Of a stretch of DNA of 64,000 bases, positions 48,274 through 59,963 are shown in pieces. The stretch spans positions 1 to 64,000 of the forward strand of contig NZ_BSDE01000004.1 in NCBI RefSeq assembly GCF_030268085.1, in the 5' to 3' direction. Origin of the DNA: Geothrix limicola. Its GTDB lineage: Bacteria > Acidobacteriota > Holophagae > Holophagales > Holophagaceae. The translations under genes were made by a program, and so were the position numbers. Numbering within the stretch: position 1 is the stretch's first letter; the number at the start of each line of letters is the position of its first letter. The notes beneath the pieces are model-generated. The model was not told the DNA's origin, made no database searches, and worked only from the letters and a program-made list of their open reading frames with translations.

Positions 48274-49617
48274 TCAGCGCTTAAGGGTCTCCGCCCAGGC
48301 CTCGATGCCTTCGGCGAGGTCGGGAACCCCGGGCCCGAAGCGGGCGCCGCCCAGCCAGTGCAGGTTGGGCGGCAGTTCCTGGAGCAGCCGCGCCGCTCGG
48401 GCGCCGTGGCCCGGTTCCAGCAGGGGGAAGGCGCCGGGGGCCTGCTCCAGGCGCGTCTGGACCGGGGGAGCCAGCTCGGGCAGCCAGCGTTGGAGCTCCT
48501 GGAAGACGCCGGGCCAGGCCTCCAATTCCGCCTCCACCGGATAGGCGCCGCCCAGATAGGCGCGCAGCTGCAGCAGGCCGGGCACGCCGCGGGGATCATC
48601 GGCCGCGAGGCCCACAACACCCAGCAGGCCACGGCCTTCGAGCGGATGGAGGAGCAGCCCGAAGCCCCGCTCGCAGCCGGGGACGGCCGGATGGCGGCTG
48701 TGCCAGACGCGCAGATCCAGGTGCGGAATCCCGCCGAGCCGATCCGCCGCGACGGGCGCCAGGGGCCGCAGCAAGTCAGCGGCGACGCGCGCGGGAAGGG
48801 CCAGCACCACGGCGTCCACGTCGAGACCGGAATCCTCGCCCCGGATGCGCCAGCGCCCGCCGGGCAGGGCTTCCAGGGTCCGCACCGGGTGGTTCCTCCG
48901 CACGCACCCGAGGGCCTTCGCGAGGGCGCCTGCCAGCGCGCCTGTGCCGCCCGCGGGCAGGCGCGTGCGTTCGCGGCCCGCGCCTGGCCTTCCGCTCAGT
49001 CCTGCGCCCGGTCCTGCGCCCAGTCCTGCGCGTAGTCCGCCGAGGAGCAGTCCGCCCCGCGCTTCCAGGCTGCGGAGACGAGGCAGGGCCTCCATACCGA
49101 TGCGTTCCGGCGGCGCGGCGAAGACGCCCGCCACCAGGGCCGGCAGCAGCTCCCGCGCGAAACCTTCGCCGAGGCGGCGGGCGAAGAAGGTGTGCAGCGA
49201 ATCGTCCACCATGCCACCGGCGGGAATGAAGGGTTCCGCCAGCATCCGGAGCTTGGCGGCGAGGCTCAGCCCGGGGGCCTGCAGGAGCCCCCCCAGGCTG
49301 GCCGGGCTGGGATGACGCCGGCCCCCCTTTCCCAGCCACCGGGGGCCCTTGGGAGCGGTGGGACGCAGCTCGAGGTTCAGCTCGCGCAGCACGCGGTCCA
49401 GGGCGCCGCCCCGCCCCACGAGCAGGCCCTGGGGCCCGCGTTCCAGGCTTCCGGGTTCGCCGTCGGGCCCCGGCCAGGCGAGGGTCTGGGCCCATCCGCC
49501 CACGCTCGCCGAGGCCTCCCAGACCTCCACCTCCAGGCCCGCACGGTGCAGGTGCCAGGCCGCCAACAGGCCGCTGAGGCCGCCGCCGAGGACGAGGAAG
49601 GTCTTGGGGGCGGTCAC
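48274..49617 (-). CDS. hemY: Protoporphyrinogen / coproporphyrinogen oxidase, HemY-like
   Basis: 447 aa, GTG start at 49617. FAD-binding Rossmann start FLVLGGGLSGLLAAWHLHRAGLEVEVWEAS, GGWAQ, and a C-terminal HWLGGARFGPGVPDLAEGIE that closes the FAD site. Size and layout fit oxygen-dependent HemY-type oxidases in heme synthesis. No other heme genes lie next to it. A low-complexity Gly/Ala insert (GLRAGLGAGPGAGLSGRPGAG) near 195-215 is unusual. It follows the acyltransferase gene by 10 bp. Confidence 0.85.
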   Translation of the reverse strand: MTAPKTFLVLGGGLSGLLAAWHLHRAGLEVEVWEASASVGGWAQTLAWPGPDGEPGSLERGPQGLLVGRGGALDRVLRELNLELRPTAPKGPRWLGKGGRRHPSPASLGGLLQAPGLSLAAKLRMLAEPFIPAGGMVDDSLHTFFARRLGEGFARELLPALVAGVFAAPPERIGMEALPRLRSLEARGGLLLGGLRAGLGAGPGAGLSGRPGAGRERTRLPAGGTGALAGALAKALGCVRRNHPVRTLEALPGGRWRIRGEDSGLDVDAVVLALPARVAADLLRPLAPVAADRLGGIPHLDLRVWHSRHPAVPGCERGFGLLLHPLEGRGLLGVVGLAADDPRGVPGLLQLRAYLGGAYPVEAELEAWPGVFQELQRWLPELAPPVQTRLEQAPGAFPLLEPGHGARAARLLQELPPNLHWLGGARFGPGVPDLAEGIEAWAETLKR

Positions 49618-49627
49618 GCGTCCGGCC

Positions 49628-50278
49628 TCAGGCGAGGGGGCGGGTCCGCAGTCCCCGCACCTCGCGGAACAGCGCCTGGATCAAGGGCAGATCCTGCTCC
49701 AGGTTGCCGCTGGGCGAGAAGGGGGGCATCAGGTGGATCACGTGCTCCGCGAAATCGAAGGACACGGGGAGGATGGGCACGCCGGCCCCCACGGCGATCT
49801 GGTAGAAGCCCGTCCGCCAGCGGCTGACGCCCTTGCGCGTGCCCTCAGGCGCCAGCCCGAGAATGAGCGCGGGAGAGGATTCGAAGGCCTTCACGCAGGC
49901 CTCCACCACGCCATGGCTGGCCCGGCGGTCCACGGGGATGCCGCCCAGCCAGCGGAGGAAACCCTTGAACGGGGCCTTGAAGAGCGAGTGCTTGCCGAGC
50001 CAGGAGACGCGCAGCTCAACGGCGAAGACCAGCGCCACGCCCAGGGGGAAATCCCAGTTCGACGTGTGGGGCGCCACGACAGCCACGCACTTGGTGGCTT
50101 CGGGGAACGCGCCTTCGACCCGCCAGCCCGCCAGGCGCAGGTAGGCCTTCCCGAAGGCCCGCCAGAACCAGCCGCGGTCCTGGCGCAGGATCGCGGGGGG
50201 CAGGGGATGGGCGGCGGCTGGCTTCAAGGGCACCTTCTGAGGCGGGCATCCAGAGTAGCCGGGACTTTTGGTAGACAC
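49628..50278 (-). CDS. Lysophospholipid acyltransferase (PlsC-like)
   Basis: 216 aa from GTG at 50278; a GTG at 50233 is an alternative, and the family-like part begins at LRQDRGWFWRAF. Motif I APHTSNWDF (His and Asp), FLRWLGGIPVDR in the middle, and GLAPEGTRK. Resembles small 1-acylglycerol-3-phosphate-type acyltransferases. The region upstream of 50278 is the terminator hairpin of the peroxiredoxin gene, so the longer open frame to 50362 is not used. Probably cotranscribed with hemY. Confidence 0.82.
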   Translation of the reverse strand: MSTKSPGYSGCPPQKVPLKPAAAHPLPPAILRQDRGWFWRAFGKAYLRLAGWRVEGAFPEATKCVAVVAPHTSNWDFPLGVALVFAVELRVSWLGKHSLFKAPFKGFLRWLGGIPVDRRASHGVVEACVKAFESSPALILGLAPEGTRKGVSRWRTGFYQIAVGAGVPILPVSFDFAEHVIHLMPPFSPSGNLEQDLPLIQALFREVRGLRTRPLA

Positions 50279-50306
50279 GAAGCGGGCGCCGCCAGGCGCC
50301 CGCTTC
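50279..50306 (-). terminator. Strong hairpin after the peroxiredoxin gene
   Basis: GAAGCGGGCGCC-TGGC-GGCGCCCGCTTC, a 12-bp perfect stem, no T-run on the minus strand. Lies 18 bp past the stop. Confidence 0.75.
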
Positions 50307-50324
50307 GCACGTTCTCGGTCGACT

Positions 50325-50906
50325 TTACTTGGAGGCGACGTAGGCCTTGAGACCAGCAGCATTGGGCTTCATGGCCTTTTCGCCCTTGTGCCAGTTGGCG
50401 GGGCAGACTTCGCCGTGCTCTTCGCTGAAGTCCACGGCGTCCAGGAGGCGCAGGACTTCTTCGACGCTGCGGCCCAGGTCGTTGTGGTTCACGGTGATGT
50501 GCTTGAGGATGCCTTCCTTGTTGATGATGAACAGGCCGCGCAGGGCGATGCCGGCGGGCAGCAGGACGTTGTAGTCCTGGGCGATGGTCTTGTTCAGGTC
50601 GGAGACCAGGGGGAAGGTCACGCCCTGGATGCCGCCCTCCTTGCGGGGGGTGTTGACCCAGGCGTGGTGGCTGAACTTGGAATCGACGCTCACGCCGATG
50701 ACCTGGGTGTTGCGGGCTTCGAATTCCTTGATCGCGTCGGCGAAGGCCAGGATCTCGGTGGGGCAGACGAAGGTGAAATCGAGGGGGTAGAAGAAGAGAA
50801 CGACCTTCTTGCCCTTGTAATCGGACAGGGAGACCTGCTTGAACTCGCCGTTGACCAGGGCGTCGGCCTTGAAGTCGGGTGCGGGCTGGGTCACGAATGC
50901 GGCCAT
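50325..50906 (-). CDS. 2-Cys peroxiredoxin (AhpC/Prx1 type)
   Basis: 193 aa from the ATG at 50906, GGAGG upstream. Reduces hydrogen peroxide and organic peroxides with thiols. Peroxidatic Cys48 in DFTFVCPTE, resolving Cys168 in EVCPANW, and Arg in the VSVDSKFSHHAWVNTPR block. Prx1-type length. No reductase gene next to it; thioredoxin is the likely donor. A GACCA-AAA-TGGTC palindrome lies about 90 bp upstream (50996-51008). Confidence 0.95.
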   Translation of the reverse strand: MAAFVTQPAPDFKADALVNGEFKQVSLSDYKGKKVVLFFYPLDFTFVCPTEILAFADAIKEFEARNTQVIGVSVDSKFSHHAWVNTPRKEGGIQGVTFPLVSDLNKTIAQDYNVLLPAGIALRGLFIINKEGILKHITVNHNDLGRSVEEVLRLLDAVDFSEEHGEVCPANWHKGEKAMKPNAAGLKAYVASK

Positions 50907-50995
50907 GATGCCTCCATTTCGGGGGGGATCCCCGTGGGTTTCGGTAGGAAGAATCAGGCTACGCCGGGGCACCAGGGGGTTCAAGGAAATTGTCT

Positions 50996-51008
50996 GACCA
51001 AAATGGTC
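50996..51008. promoter_or_regulatory. Short palindrome upstream of the peroxiredoxin gene
   Basis: TGACCAAAATGGTCGA contains a GACCA/TGGTC pair. It lies in the only AT-rich part of the 250-bp divergent gap. A possible operator, but not matched to a known regulator. Confidence 0.3.
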
Positions 51009-51156
51009 GACTATATCAAACCCATGGGTCAACTGATTGACGGGATCGGGGGATTTTTCCGTTTCGGATTTCCAGAGTGTCAATGCCGAGGCCGGCACCG
51101 GGGCCCGGGATGCAGGCACGTGCTAGGCTGCGAGGTTTGGGATCCGAGGCATCCGC

Positions 51157-52458
51157 ATGCAGCCCATCCAGCTATCCATCTTTTCCGAAACGGCCCGCCT
51201 CAAGCAGGTGGTGGTGCACAACCCCGGCCCCGAGGTGGACCAGATGGTGCCCGGGATGATGGAGAAGCTGCTCTTCGACGACATCCTCTATGGCGACCTG
51301 GCCCGCCACGAGCACGCCCAGTTCCGCCAGGTGCTGGCGCGGGTGGCCGACGAGGTGCTGGATATCCAGGATCTCTTCATCGAGGCCCTGCACGACGAGG
51401 GCGTGAAGCTGGGCTTCATCGAGGATCTGCGCCGGCTCGTGGGCCTGCCGGACGACACCTGCAACCTGCTGCGCGACATGAGCTCGGCGGACGCGGCCCG
51501 CAGCGTCATCGGGGGCCTGCCCTGGGAGGACATGCCCAGCCATACGCCCTGGGAGCAGGAGTTCGACTACCGGGTCCGTCCCATCCCCAACCTCCTCTTC
51601 ATGCGCGATCCGGCCTCGGTCATCGGCGACGGCTACAGCGTGAACTCCATGGCCACCTGGGCTCGCGAGCGCGAGCCGCTCATTCTCAGCTACGTCTTCC
51701 GCCACCACCCGCGCCTGAAGCACCACACGGACCACGACAAGTGGTTCGATCAGGTCACGCCCCTGGTGCGCGGCGACATCAAGGCCCCCGTGAGCATGGA
51801 GGGTGGCGACATCCTCGTGCTCAGCCACAAGGTGCTGGCCGTGGGCTGCAGCGAGCGCACCCAGGCCGACGCCATCCAGCTGCTGGCCGAAAGCCTGCGG
51901 GCCCACAGGGCCGAGGATGAAAGCAGCTTCGACCACCTGCTCATGGTGCTGATGCCCAAGAAGCGCAGCGCCATGCATCTGGACACCATCTTCACGCGCA
52001 CCAGCGAGGACGAGTGCCTCGTCTATCCGCCCTACTTCCTGGAGGGCAGCCGCGAACTGCTGAACGTCACAAGCATCGATCTGCGCCATCCCGAGCTGCG
52101 CATGAGCACCCACCCCAGCCTGCTTCAGTCGCTCAGGGCCGTGGGCATCGACCTAAAGCCCATCTTCTGTGGCGGCAAGGATTCCATCCTGCAGCAGCGG
52201 GAGCAGTGGACCGACGGCGCCAACGCCTTCTGCCTGGCGCCGGGCGTCATCACCAGCTACGGCCGCAACCTGGCCACCGCCGAGGCCCTGGACCAGGCGG
52301 GCTACCGCGTGGTGACGGCCAAGCAGGTGCTGACCGACGAAAGCCTGGATCTGCTGGACGGGAACAAGTACCTGGTCCAGATCGAGGCCAGCGAACTGAG
52401 CCGGGCCCGGGGCGGCCCCCGCTGCATGACCATGCCCCTGGCCCGGGCCGGAGCCTGA
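51157..52458 (+). CDS. arcA: Arginine deiminase
   Basis: 433 aa. Hydrolyses arginine to citrulline and ammonia. Guanidino-group modifying fold with LLFMRDPASVIGD, SMEGGDILVLS (acidic pair), HLDTIFTRTSEDECLVYPP (catalytic His) and catalytic Cys in ELSRARGGPRCMTMPL at the C-terminus. No arcB or arcC next to it, so it is not part of a full ADI operon here; arginine use as nitrogen source or acid resistance is possible. GAGG ribosome-binding site. Confidence 0.95.
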   Translation: MQPIQLSIFSETARLKQVVVHNPGPEVDQMVPGMMEKLLFDDILYGDLARHEHAQFRQVLARVADEVLDIQDLFIEALHDEGVKLGFIEDLRRLVGLPDDTCNLLRDMSSADAARSVIGGLPWEDMPSHTPWEQEFDYRVRPIPNLLFMRDPASVIGDGYSVNSMATWAREREPLILSYVFRHHPRLKHHTDHDKWFDQVTPLVRGDIKAPVSMEGGDILVLSHKVLAVGCSERTQADAIQLLAESLRAHRAEDESSFDHLLMVLMPKKRSAMHLDTIFTRTSEDECLVYPPYFLEGSRELLNVTSIDLRHPELRMSTHPSLLQSLRAVGIDLKPIFCGGKDSILQQREQWTDGANAFCLAPGVITSYGRNLATAEALDQAGYRVVTAKQVLTDESLDLLDGNKYLVQIEASELSRARGGPRCMTMPLARAGA

Positions 52459-52524
52459 TGGATCCGGCTATTTGGTCATCTAAACCATTGAAAACAATAG
52501 TCAAGCGAACCTGAACCCGGTTGC

Positions 52525-52575
52525 TGTTAAGCTGCCTCTTCGCTCCTCGTTCCCTCGAGGCGCTTTTTTTTATGG
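52525..52575 (+). terminator. Hairpin with T-run after arcA
   Basis: GCTCCTCG...CGAGGCGC stem at about 52541-52564, followed by a run of eight T (52564-52571). The next gene's ATG at 52572 falls at its end. Confidence 0.6.
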
Positions 52576-53519
52576 CCCCCATGACCCCGAACCCCACCCC
52601 CACCCTCCGGCACCGCCTGGAGTACGGGACCTTCCTCCTGCTGGAGGGCATCCTCGGCCGCCTGCCCTGGGCCACGGTGCAGGCGGTGGGCGAGGCGACG
52701 GGCCTGCTCTTCTACCTGGTGGATCCGCGGCACCGCCGCATCGTCCGGGAGAACCTGCGCTTCGCGGACCTGGGCCTGGACGAGGCCCAGACCCGGGCCC
52801 TTTCCCGGGCCTGCTTCAAGCATTTCGGCGCCCTGTTCGTGGGCCTGCTGCGCCTGCGCCGGGCCACCCCCGAAGAACTGGACCGCTGGATCAAAGTGGA
52901 AGGGCTGGAGCACTTCGACGCCGCCCAGGCGGGTGGCAAGGGCTTCATCCAGCTCACGGGCCACTACGGCAACTGGGAGGCCATCGCCCTGGCCCAGAGC
53001 CGCCACGGACGTACCCTGGATGTCATCGGCCGGGAACTGGACAACCCGCTGCTGGAGCCCATTTCCAACGGATTCCGCACGAAGTTCGGGAACCGGGTGA
53101 TCTTCAAGGATGGGGCCGTGCGGGAGTCCCTGAAATCGCTGAAGGCCGGTCGGGGCGTGGGCTTCCTGCTGGACCAGGACGCCCTCACCATGGGTGTGTG
53201 GGTGAAGTTCCTGGGGCAGTGGGCCTCCACCTTCGGCACGGCCGGCACCCTGGCCACCCGCTTCAAGCTGCCGGTGCTGCCGGTCTTCAGCTGGCCCAAC
53301 CCCGACGGCACCATCACCGTGCGCTTCGAACCTCCCTTCGAGGTGCCCGTCACCGGCGACGCCGCCGAGGATGTCCGGGTGGCCACCCAGATCATGACCA
53401 GCCGCATCGAAGCCCAGATCCGGAAGGATCCCCGCTGGTGGTTCTGGATGCACCGCCGCTTCAAGACCCGCCCCAGCGCAGGCCACCCCCTTCCCCCGTC
53501 GCTTCTGTCCCAGGAATGA
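52572..53519 (+). CDS. LpxL/HtrB-type lipid A acyltransferase
   Basis: 315 aa from the ATG at 52572; the longer frame starts inside the upstream terminator and is rejected, and an ATG three codons later is equally possible. Acyl-ACP-dependent transfer of a secondary chain to lipid A. HX4E motif HYGNWE at 131-136, an N-terminal helix (LLLEGILGRLPW), and LLDQD and WWFWMHRRFKTRP near the C-terminus. Its presence implies an LPS-bearing outer membrane. Confidence 0.88.
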   Translation: MAPMTPNPTPTLRHRLEYGTFLLLEGILGRLPWATVQAVGEATGLLFYLVDPRHRRIVRENLRFADLGLDEAQTRALSRACFKHFGALFVGLLRLRRATPEELDRWIKVEGLEHFDAAQAGGKGFIQLTGHYGNWEAIALAQSRHGRTLDVIGRELDNPLLEPISNGFRTKFGNRVIFKDGAVRESLKSLKAGRGVGFLLDQDALTMGVWVKFLGQWASTFGTAGTLATRFKLPVLPVFSWPNPDGTITVRFEPPFEVPVTGDAAEDVRVATQIMTSRIEAQIRKDPRWWFWMHRRFKTRPSAGHPLPPSLLSQE

Positions 53520-53550
53520 GTAGAATGGCTCTCAACCTCCCCTGACTGAC

Positions 53551-53576
53551 CCGGGCCCCACGGCCCGCCTTTTTTT
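53551..53576 (+). terminator. Rho-independent terminator
   Basis: CGGGCC-CCAC-GGCCCG stem (53552-53567) followed by seven T (53570-53576), just past the LpxL-type gene. Confidence 0.9.
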
Positions 53577-53600
53577 GACCCTCCTTTCCCGGAATGCCCC

Positions 53601-54071
53601 ATGCCCAAGCACGTGCTCGCCAAGCTCGAGAAGGAACTGAAGGACATCAAGCAGGCCCTCCTGGTGGACATCCCCCAGGAGATCGCCCGCGCCGCCGGGC
53701 AGGGCGACCTGTCCGAGAACGCCGAATATGAACAGGCCCTGGCCAAGCGCGACATGTTCCAGAACAAGATGGTGACCCTGGAGAAGCGCATCGCCGAGGT
53801 GGCCAGCCTGGACATCAGCCGCCTGCCCAAGACCCGGGCGGCCTACGGCTCCAAAGTCACGATCCTGGACCTGGATTCCGAGGAGGAGTTCACCTACACC
53901 CTGGTGCTCCCGGAGGAACTGGATGGCCATCCGCAGCATCTCAGCATCAGCTCCCCCATCGGCAGCGCCCTGGTGGGCCAGGAGGAGGGCAACGAAATCC
54001 GCGTCCTGATCCCCGCGGGAGTCCGGCGCTTCGAGATTCTGGAACTCAAGACCATTCACGATGTAGCCTAG
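53601..54071 (+). CDS. greA: Transcription elongation factor GreA
   Basis: 156 aa. Rescues stalled RNA polymerase by stimulating transcript cleavage. N-terminal coiled coil with the tip GDLSENAEY (acidic residues reaching the active site) at about 36-44, and C-terminal FKBP-like domain with ISSPIGSALVGQEEG. Slightly shorter linker than E. coli GreA. Followed 18 bp later by clpX, so greA-clpX-lon may form one unit. Confidence 0.95.
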   Translation: MPKHVLAKLEKELKDIKQALLVDIPQEIARAAGQGDLSENAEYEQALAKRDMFQNKMVTLEKRIAEVASLDISRLPKTRAAYGSKVTILDLDSEEEFTYTLVLPEELDGHPQHLSISSPIGSALVGQEEGNEIRVLIPAGVRRFEILELKTIHDVA

Positions 54072-54089
54072 ACGTCCCCAGGAGGGGAG

Positions 54090-55334
54090 ATGAATAAGTA
54101 CAAGCGCGAGCAAAAGTGCTCCTTCTGCGGCAAAGAGCCTCACGAGGTGGAGCAGCTCCTCGCCGGGCCCGAAGCCTTCATCTGCAACGAATGCCTGGAG
54201 GCTGGCCAGCTGCAGCTGCGCATGAGCCGCCAGGGCAAGCCCCTGGGCAAGCACGAGGCCCGACTCAGCCGGCCCAAGGAGATCAAGGCCTTCCTGGATG
54301 ACTACGTCATCGGCCAGGAATCCGCCAAGAAGCGCCTGAGCGTGGCCGTCTACAACCACTACAAGCGCATCCTCACCCCCCGCAAGGCCCTGGGCGCCAC
54401 GGAAGTCGAGCTCTCCAAGAGCAACATCCTGCTGCTGGGCCCCACGGGCACCGGCAAGACCCTGCTGGCCCAGACGCTCGCCCGCTTCCTGGACGTGCCC
54501 CTCGCCATGGCCGACGCCACCACGCTGACCGAAGCCGGCTACGTGGGCGAGGATGTGGAGAACATCCTCACCAAGCTGCTGCAGGCCGCCAACTACGACG
54601 TGGAGCGGGCCCAGCGCGGCATCGTCTTCATCGACGAGATCGACAAGGTGGGCCGCAAGAGCGAGAACCCCAGCATCACCCGCGACGTGTCGGGCGAGGG
54701 CGTGCAGCAGGCCCTGCTCAAGCTGGTGGAAGGCACCGTGGCCAACGTGCCGCCCCAGGGCGGGCGCAAGCATCCGCACCAGGAGTTCATCCAGCTCGAC
54801 ACGAGCAACATCCTGTTCATCTGCGGCGGCGCCTTCGTGGGCATCGAAGACATCATCAAGCAGCGCATCCGCGCCAAGGCCGTGGGTTTCGGCAGCACGC
54901 CCTCCTCCAAGGAGGACAAGGAGAACCTGCTGCGCCTCGTCGAGCCCGAAGACATCATCAAGTTCGGCCTCATCCCCGAGCTGGTGGGCCGCCTGCCCGT
55001 GGTGGCGGGCCTCTCGCCCCTGGACCGCGAAGCCCTCGTCGCCATCCTCACCCAGCCGAAGAACGCCATCACCAAGCAGTTCGTGAAGCTCTTCGACATG
55101 GACGACGTGGACCTGAGCTTCGAGGACGGCGCCATCGACGCCATCGCCGAGCAGGCCCTCACCCGCAAGCTGGGCGCCCGCGGCCTGCGCAGCCTGGTGG
55201 AGCAGATCCTACTGGAGCCCATGTACGAGCTGCCCTCGGACAAGCGGACCTCCCGCGAGGCGCTCCGCATCACCCGCCAGAAGGTCGAAGAAGTGCTGGG
55301 CCTGCCCTCGCACCCCATCTCGGCCGCAGGCTGA
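54090..55334 (+). CDS. clpX: ATP-dependent Clp protease ATPase subunit ClpX
   Basis: 414 aa. Unfoldase that feeds ClpP. Zinc-binding domain Cys10, Cys13, Cys32, Cys35. Walker A GPTGTGKT at 117-124, [23 protein letters not shown] and Walker [10 protein letters not shown]. The GYVGEDVE pore loop, substrate loop, sensor and C-terminal small domain are in place. An RBS AGGAGGGGAG precedes the ATG. No clpP gene lies next to it, unlike the common tig-clpP-clpX order. Confidence 0.97.
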   Translation: MNKYKREQKCSFCGKEPHEVEQLLAGPEAFICNECLEAGQLQLRMSRQGKPLGKHEARLSRPKEIKAFLDDYVIGQESAKKRLSVAVYNHYKRILTPRKALGATEVELSKSNILLLGPTGTGKTLLAQTLARFLDVPLAMADATTLTEAGYVGEDVENILTKLLQAANYDVERAQRGIVFIDEIDKVGRKSENPSITRDVSGEGVQQALLKLVEGTVANVPPQGGRKHPHQEFIQLDTSNILFICGGAFVGIEDIIKQRIRAKAVGFGSTPSSKEDKENLLRLVEPEDIIKFGLIPELVGRLPVVAGLSPLDREALVAILTQPKNAITKQFVKLFDMDDVDLSFEDGAIDAIAEQALTRKLGARGLRSLVEQILLEPMYELPSDKRTSREALRITRQKVEEVLGLPSHPISAAG

Positions 55335-55366
55335 ACCGAGGCCACCTGCCCTAAGGCGAACTGATT

Positions 55367-57823
<2,457 letters not shown>

Positions 57824-57870
57824 TCCCGGAGCGCCAGCCTGCTACCCCCCAGCCTGCTAACCTAGGTCTC

Positions 57871-58071
57871 ATGCGTTTCCTCTCCAGCCACGTCCTCCAC
57901 TTCGTCGTCATGGGTCTGGGCATCGCCCTGGTGCTGGGGCTCCTGCATCCGACCACGCGGCCCGAGCGGACGCGGGCCTCGATCCTCAAGCACGCGGCCG
58001 GGCTCATCGGCATCGGGCTGGCCCTGGCCTGGCTGATGTACCTGCTGCCCCGTCATCCCGTGCGCTTCTAG
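57871..58071 (+). CDS. Small two-helix membrane protein
   Basis: 66 aa. Helices at about 6-24 (SHVLHFVVMGLGIALVLGL) and 43-60 (AAGLIGIGLALAWLMYLL). Unknown function. It starts 47 bp past lon and ends 8 bp before the YihY gene, so it is probably cotranscribed with the latter. Confidence 0.7.
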   Translation: MRFLSSHVLHFVVMGLGIALVLGLLHPTTRPERTRASILKHAAGLIGIGLALAWLMYLLPRHPVRF

Positions 58072-58079
58072 GAAGGCCG

Positions 58080-59042
58080 ATGGTCGAGAAGGTCCTGGGC
58101 CTGTGGGCCACGCTGGAAGCGGGCTGGGAGCGGGCCCGGAGGACGGCCGCGGAGCTGTGGCACGAGATCGCCCGGGCCGTACCGCCCCTGGGCCGCGCGG
58201 GCTCCTTCACCTTCGAAGTGCTGAGCAAATACCAGAAGGATGACTGCCTGAGCTACGCGGCAGGCCTCAGCTTCTGGCTCATCGTGAGTCTGGTGCCGCT
58301 GTCCACGCTGCTCTTCAAGCTGCTGGGCACCATCCTGGGCAGCCGCGCCTACGGCCCCGGCACGCTCAAGACGCTGCAGGAGATCGTGCCCTATCTGCCC
58401 AAGGAATTCGTCTACGACGCGGTGGCCAACAGCCAGAAGATCGGCGGCATGGGCCTTTCCTGGATCGTGCTGCTCTTCGGCAGCTATTGGGGCGTCAGCC
58501 AGCTGGACACGAGCCTGGCCCACGTCTTCGGTCTGCGCATCAAGAAGCACCGGCAGACCCGCAAGAACCACCTGCTGCGCCAGGTGGTCTTCCTCGTCGT
58601 CGGCCTCCTGTCGACGGTGTTCTTCCTGGCGGTCCTGATCGGCGGCGCGCTGCGGAAATTCCTCCCCGTCAAGCAGATCGACCTGCTGCCCTTCCTGGGG
58701 CCCCTGATCGGCCTGGTGGTGATGACGATGGTGCTGCAGCACCTTCCCCGGCTGCACGTGAAGTTCCGCCACGCCTTCCTCGGCGCGGGAATCTCCACGG
58801 CCCTCTGGTGGGTGGCGAAGTGGGGCTTCGGCGTCTACCTGCGGCACACCATGACCTGGGGCATCATGTACGGCTCCCTGCTGGGCATCGTGGCGGGCCT
58901 CACCTTCCTCTACTACAGCTGCGCCATCCTCCTGCTGGGCGCCGAGATCACCGCCATCTTCTACCGCCACGAGACCGCCGCCACCACCGTGCCTCCGGGG
59001 CTGCGGATGAAGGCCGGGGAGCTCGTAAGGCCCGGACGTTGA
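58080..59042 (+). CDS. YihY/UPF0761 (BrkB-type) membrane protein
   Basis: 320 aa. About six helices, with family landmarks YQKDDCLSYAAGLSFWLIVSLVPL at the start and YFYYSCAILLLGAEITA-like end (FLYYSCAILLLGAEITAIFYRH). Once annotated as RNase BN; now regarded as an inner-membrane protein of unknown transport role. Good ribosome-binding site AGGAAGG before the ATG. Confidence 0.93.
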   Translation: MVEKVLGLWATLEAGWERARRTAAELWHEIARAVPPLGRAGSFTFEVLSKYQKDDCLSYAAGLSFWLIVSLVPLSTLLFKLLGTILGSRAYGPGTLKTLQEIVPYLPKEFVYDAVANSQKIGGMGLSWIVLLFGSYWGVSQLDTSLAHVFGLRIKKHRQTRKNHLLRQVVFLVVGLLSTVFFLAVLIGGALRKFLPVKQIDLLPFLGPLIGLVVMTMVLQHLPRLHVKFRHAFLGAGISTALWWVAKWGFGVYLRHTMTWGIMYGSLLGIVAGLTFLYYSCAILLLGAEITAIFYRHETAATTVPPGLRMKAGELVRPGR

Positions 59043-59144
59043 ACCGCTAGGGGCCCGGTCGCGATTCTTCATCGACTCTTCATGGAGCCGGGCCTTCGGG
59101 TCGATGATGGAGCTGTCGCACAGTGGGCACAGAGGAGGCGGACC

Positions 59145-59963
59145 TTGGGGTTTTTCACGAACGACGAGGCGGAACTGGCGCGGACCTTCCTGACCCAGGG
59201 CCACGTGCTGGCCCCGGCCGCGGATCGCGTGCAGCTGGACCGGATCCGCCAGTTCGTGGTGGAACGCACGGCGGCGGCCCTGGGCGAGGCGCCCGGCGGT
59301 GATCATGGTGAAGATCCAGGCGCCTACCTGGACGGCATCCACACGCGGCTGGACCGGAGTCGCCTCAACGAGCTGCGCCTCGGCCTCATCGAGGGCCTGC
59401 GGGCGACGGACTGGTTCCGCGAGGCCTACTTCGCCTGCGGCCGCCCGCTGCTGGAGGCCCTCGTGGGCAACGAGCTGGTGATGCAGCGGGGCCTGGGCCT
59501 CTCCATCCAGCTCCCGGGGGACGAATCCTCGCTGCTGCCACTGCATTCGGACGTCTGGTCCGAGGATTCGCCCTTCGAGGTGGTGCTCTGGATCCCGCTG
59601 GTGGACTGCTTCCGGACCAAGAGCATGTTCATCCTCCCGCCCGAGGCCGACGCGCGCTGGCGGGACCGCATGCACGCCTTCGCGGGAGGTTCCGCCGAGG
59701 CCTTCACCGAGGCGGTGGCCGACGACCTGCACTACCTCGAGGCGCCCTACGGCACGGTGCTCTGCTTCACCCACACGCTGATGCACGGCAATCGCGTCAA
59801 CCGCGAACCGACCACGCGCTGGTCCCTCAACGTGCGTTTCAAGGGGCTCTTCACGCCCTACTCCGACAAGCAGCTCGGCGATTTCTTCGATCCCATCACC
59901 CTGCGGCCCGCCACCCGGATCGGCATGGGCTACCGCATGCCCGGCGGGTTCGGAGGTGAGTAA
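59145..59963 (+). CDS. Sporadic carbohydrate cluster 2OG-Fe(II) oxygenase
   Basis: 272 aa from the TTG at 59145, preferred because AGGAGG lies six bases upstream; an ATG 21 codons earlier has none. A jelly-roll dioxygenase with iron ligands His134-x-Asp136 (LPLHSDVWSE) and distal His214 with Arg for 2-oxoglutarate (LMHGNRVNREPTTRWSLNVRF). The sequence matches the sporadic carbohydrate cluster oxygenase family, normally found with glycan genes. Overlaps the next gene by 8 bp. Substrate unknown, probably a sugar nucleotide or glycan. Confidence 0.85.
   Translation: MGFFTNDEAELARTFLTQGHVLAPAADRVQLDRIRQFVVERTAAALGEAPGGDHGEDPGAYLDGIHTRLDRSRLNELRLGLIEGLRATDWFREAYFACGRPLLEALVGNELVMQRGLGLSIQLPGDESSLLPLHSDVWSEDSPFEVVLWIPLVDCFRTKSMFILPPEADARWRDRMHAFAGGSAEAFTEAVADDLHYLEAPYGTVLCFTHTLMHGNRVNREPTTRWSLNVRFKGLFTPYSDKQLGDFFDPITLRPATRIGMGYRMPGGFGGE

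Noticed and set aside
59082-59144. ATG start for the 2OG-Fe(II) oxygenase
   Set aside because: No ribosome-binding site; the TTG at 59145 has AGGAGG at six bases and gives the expected N-terminus.
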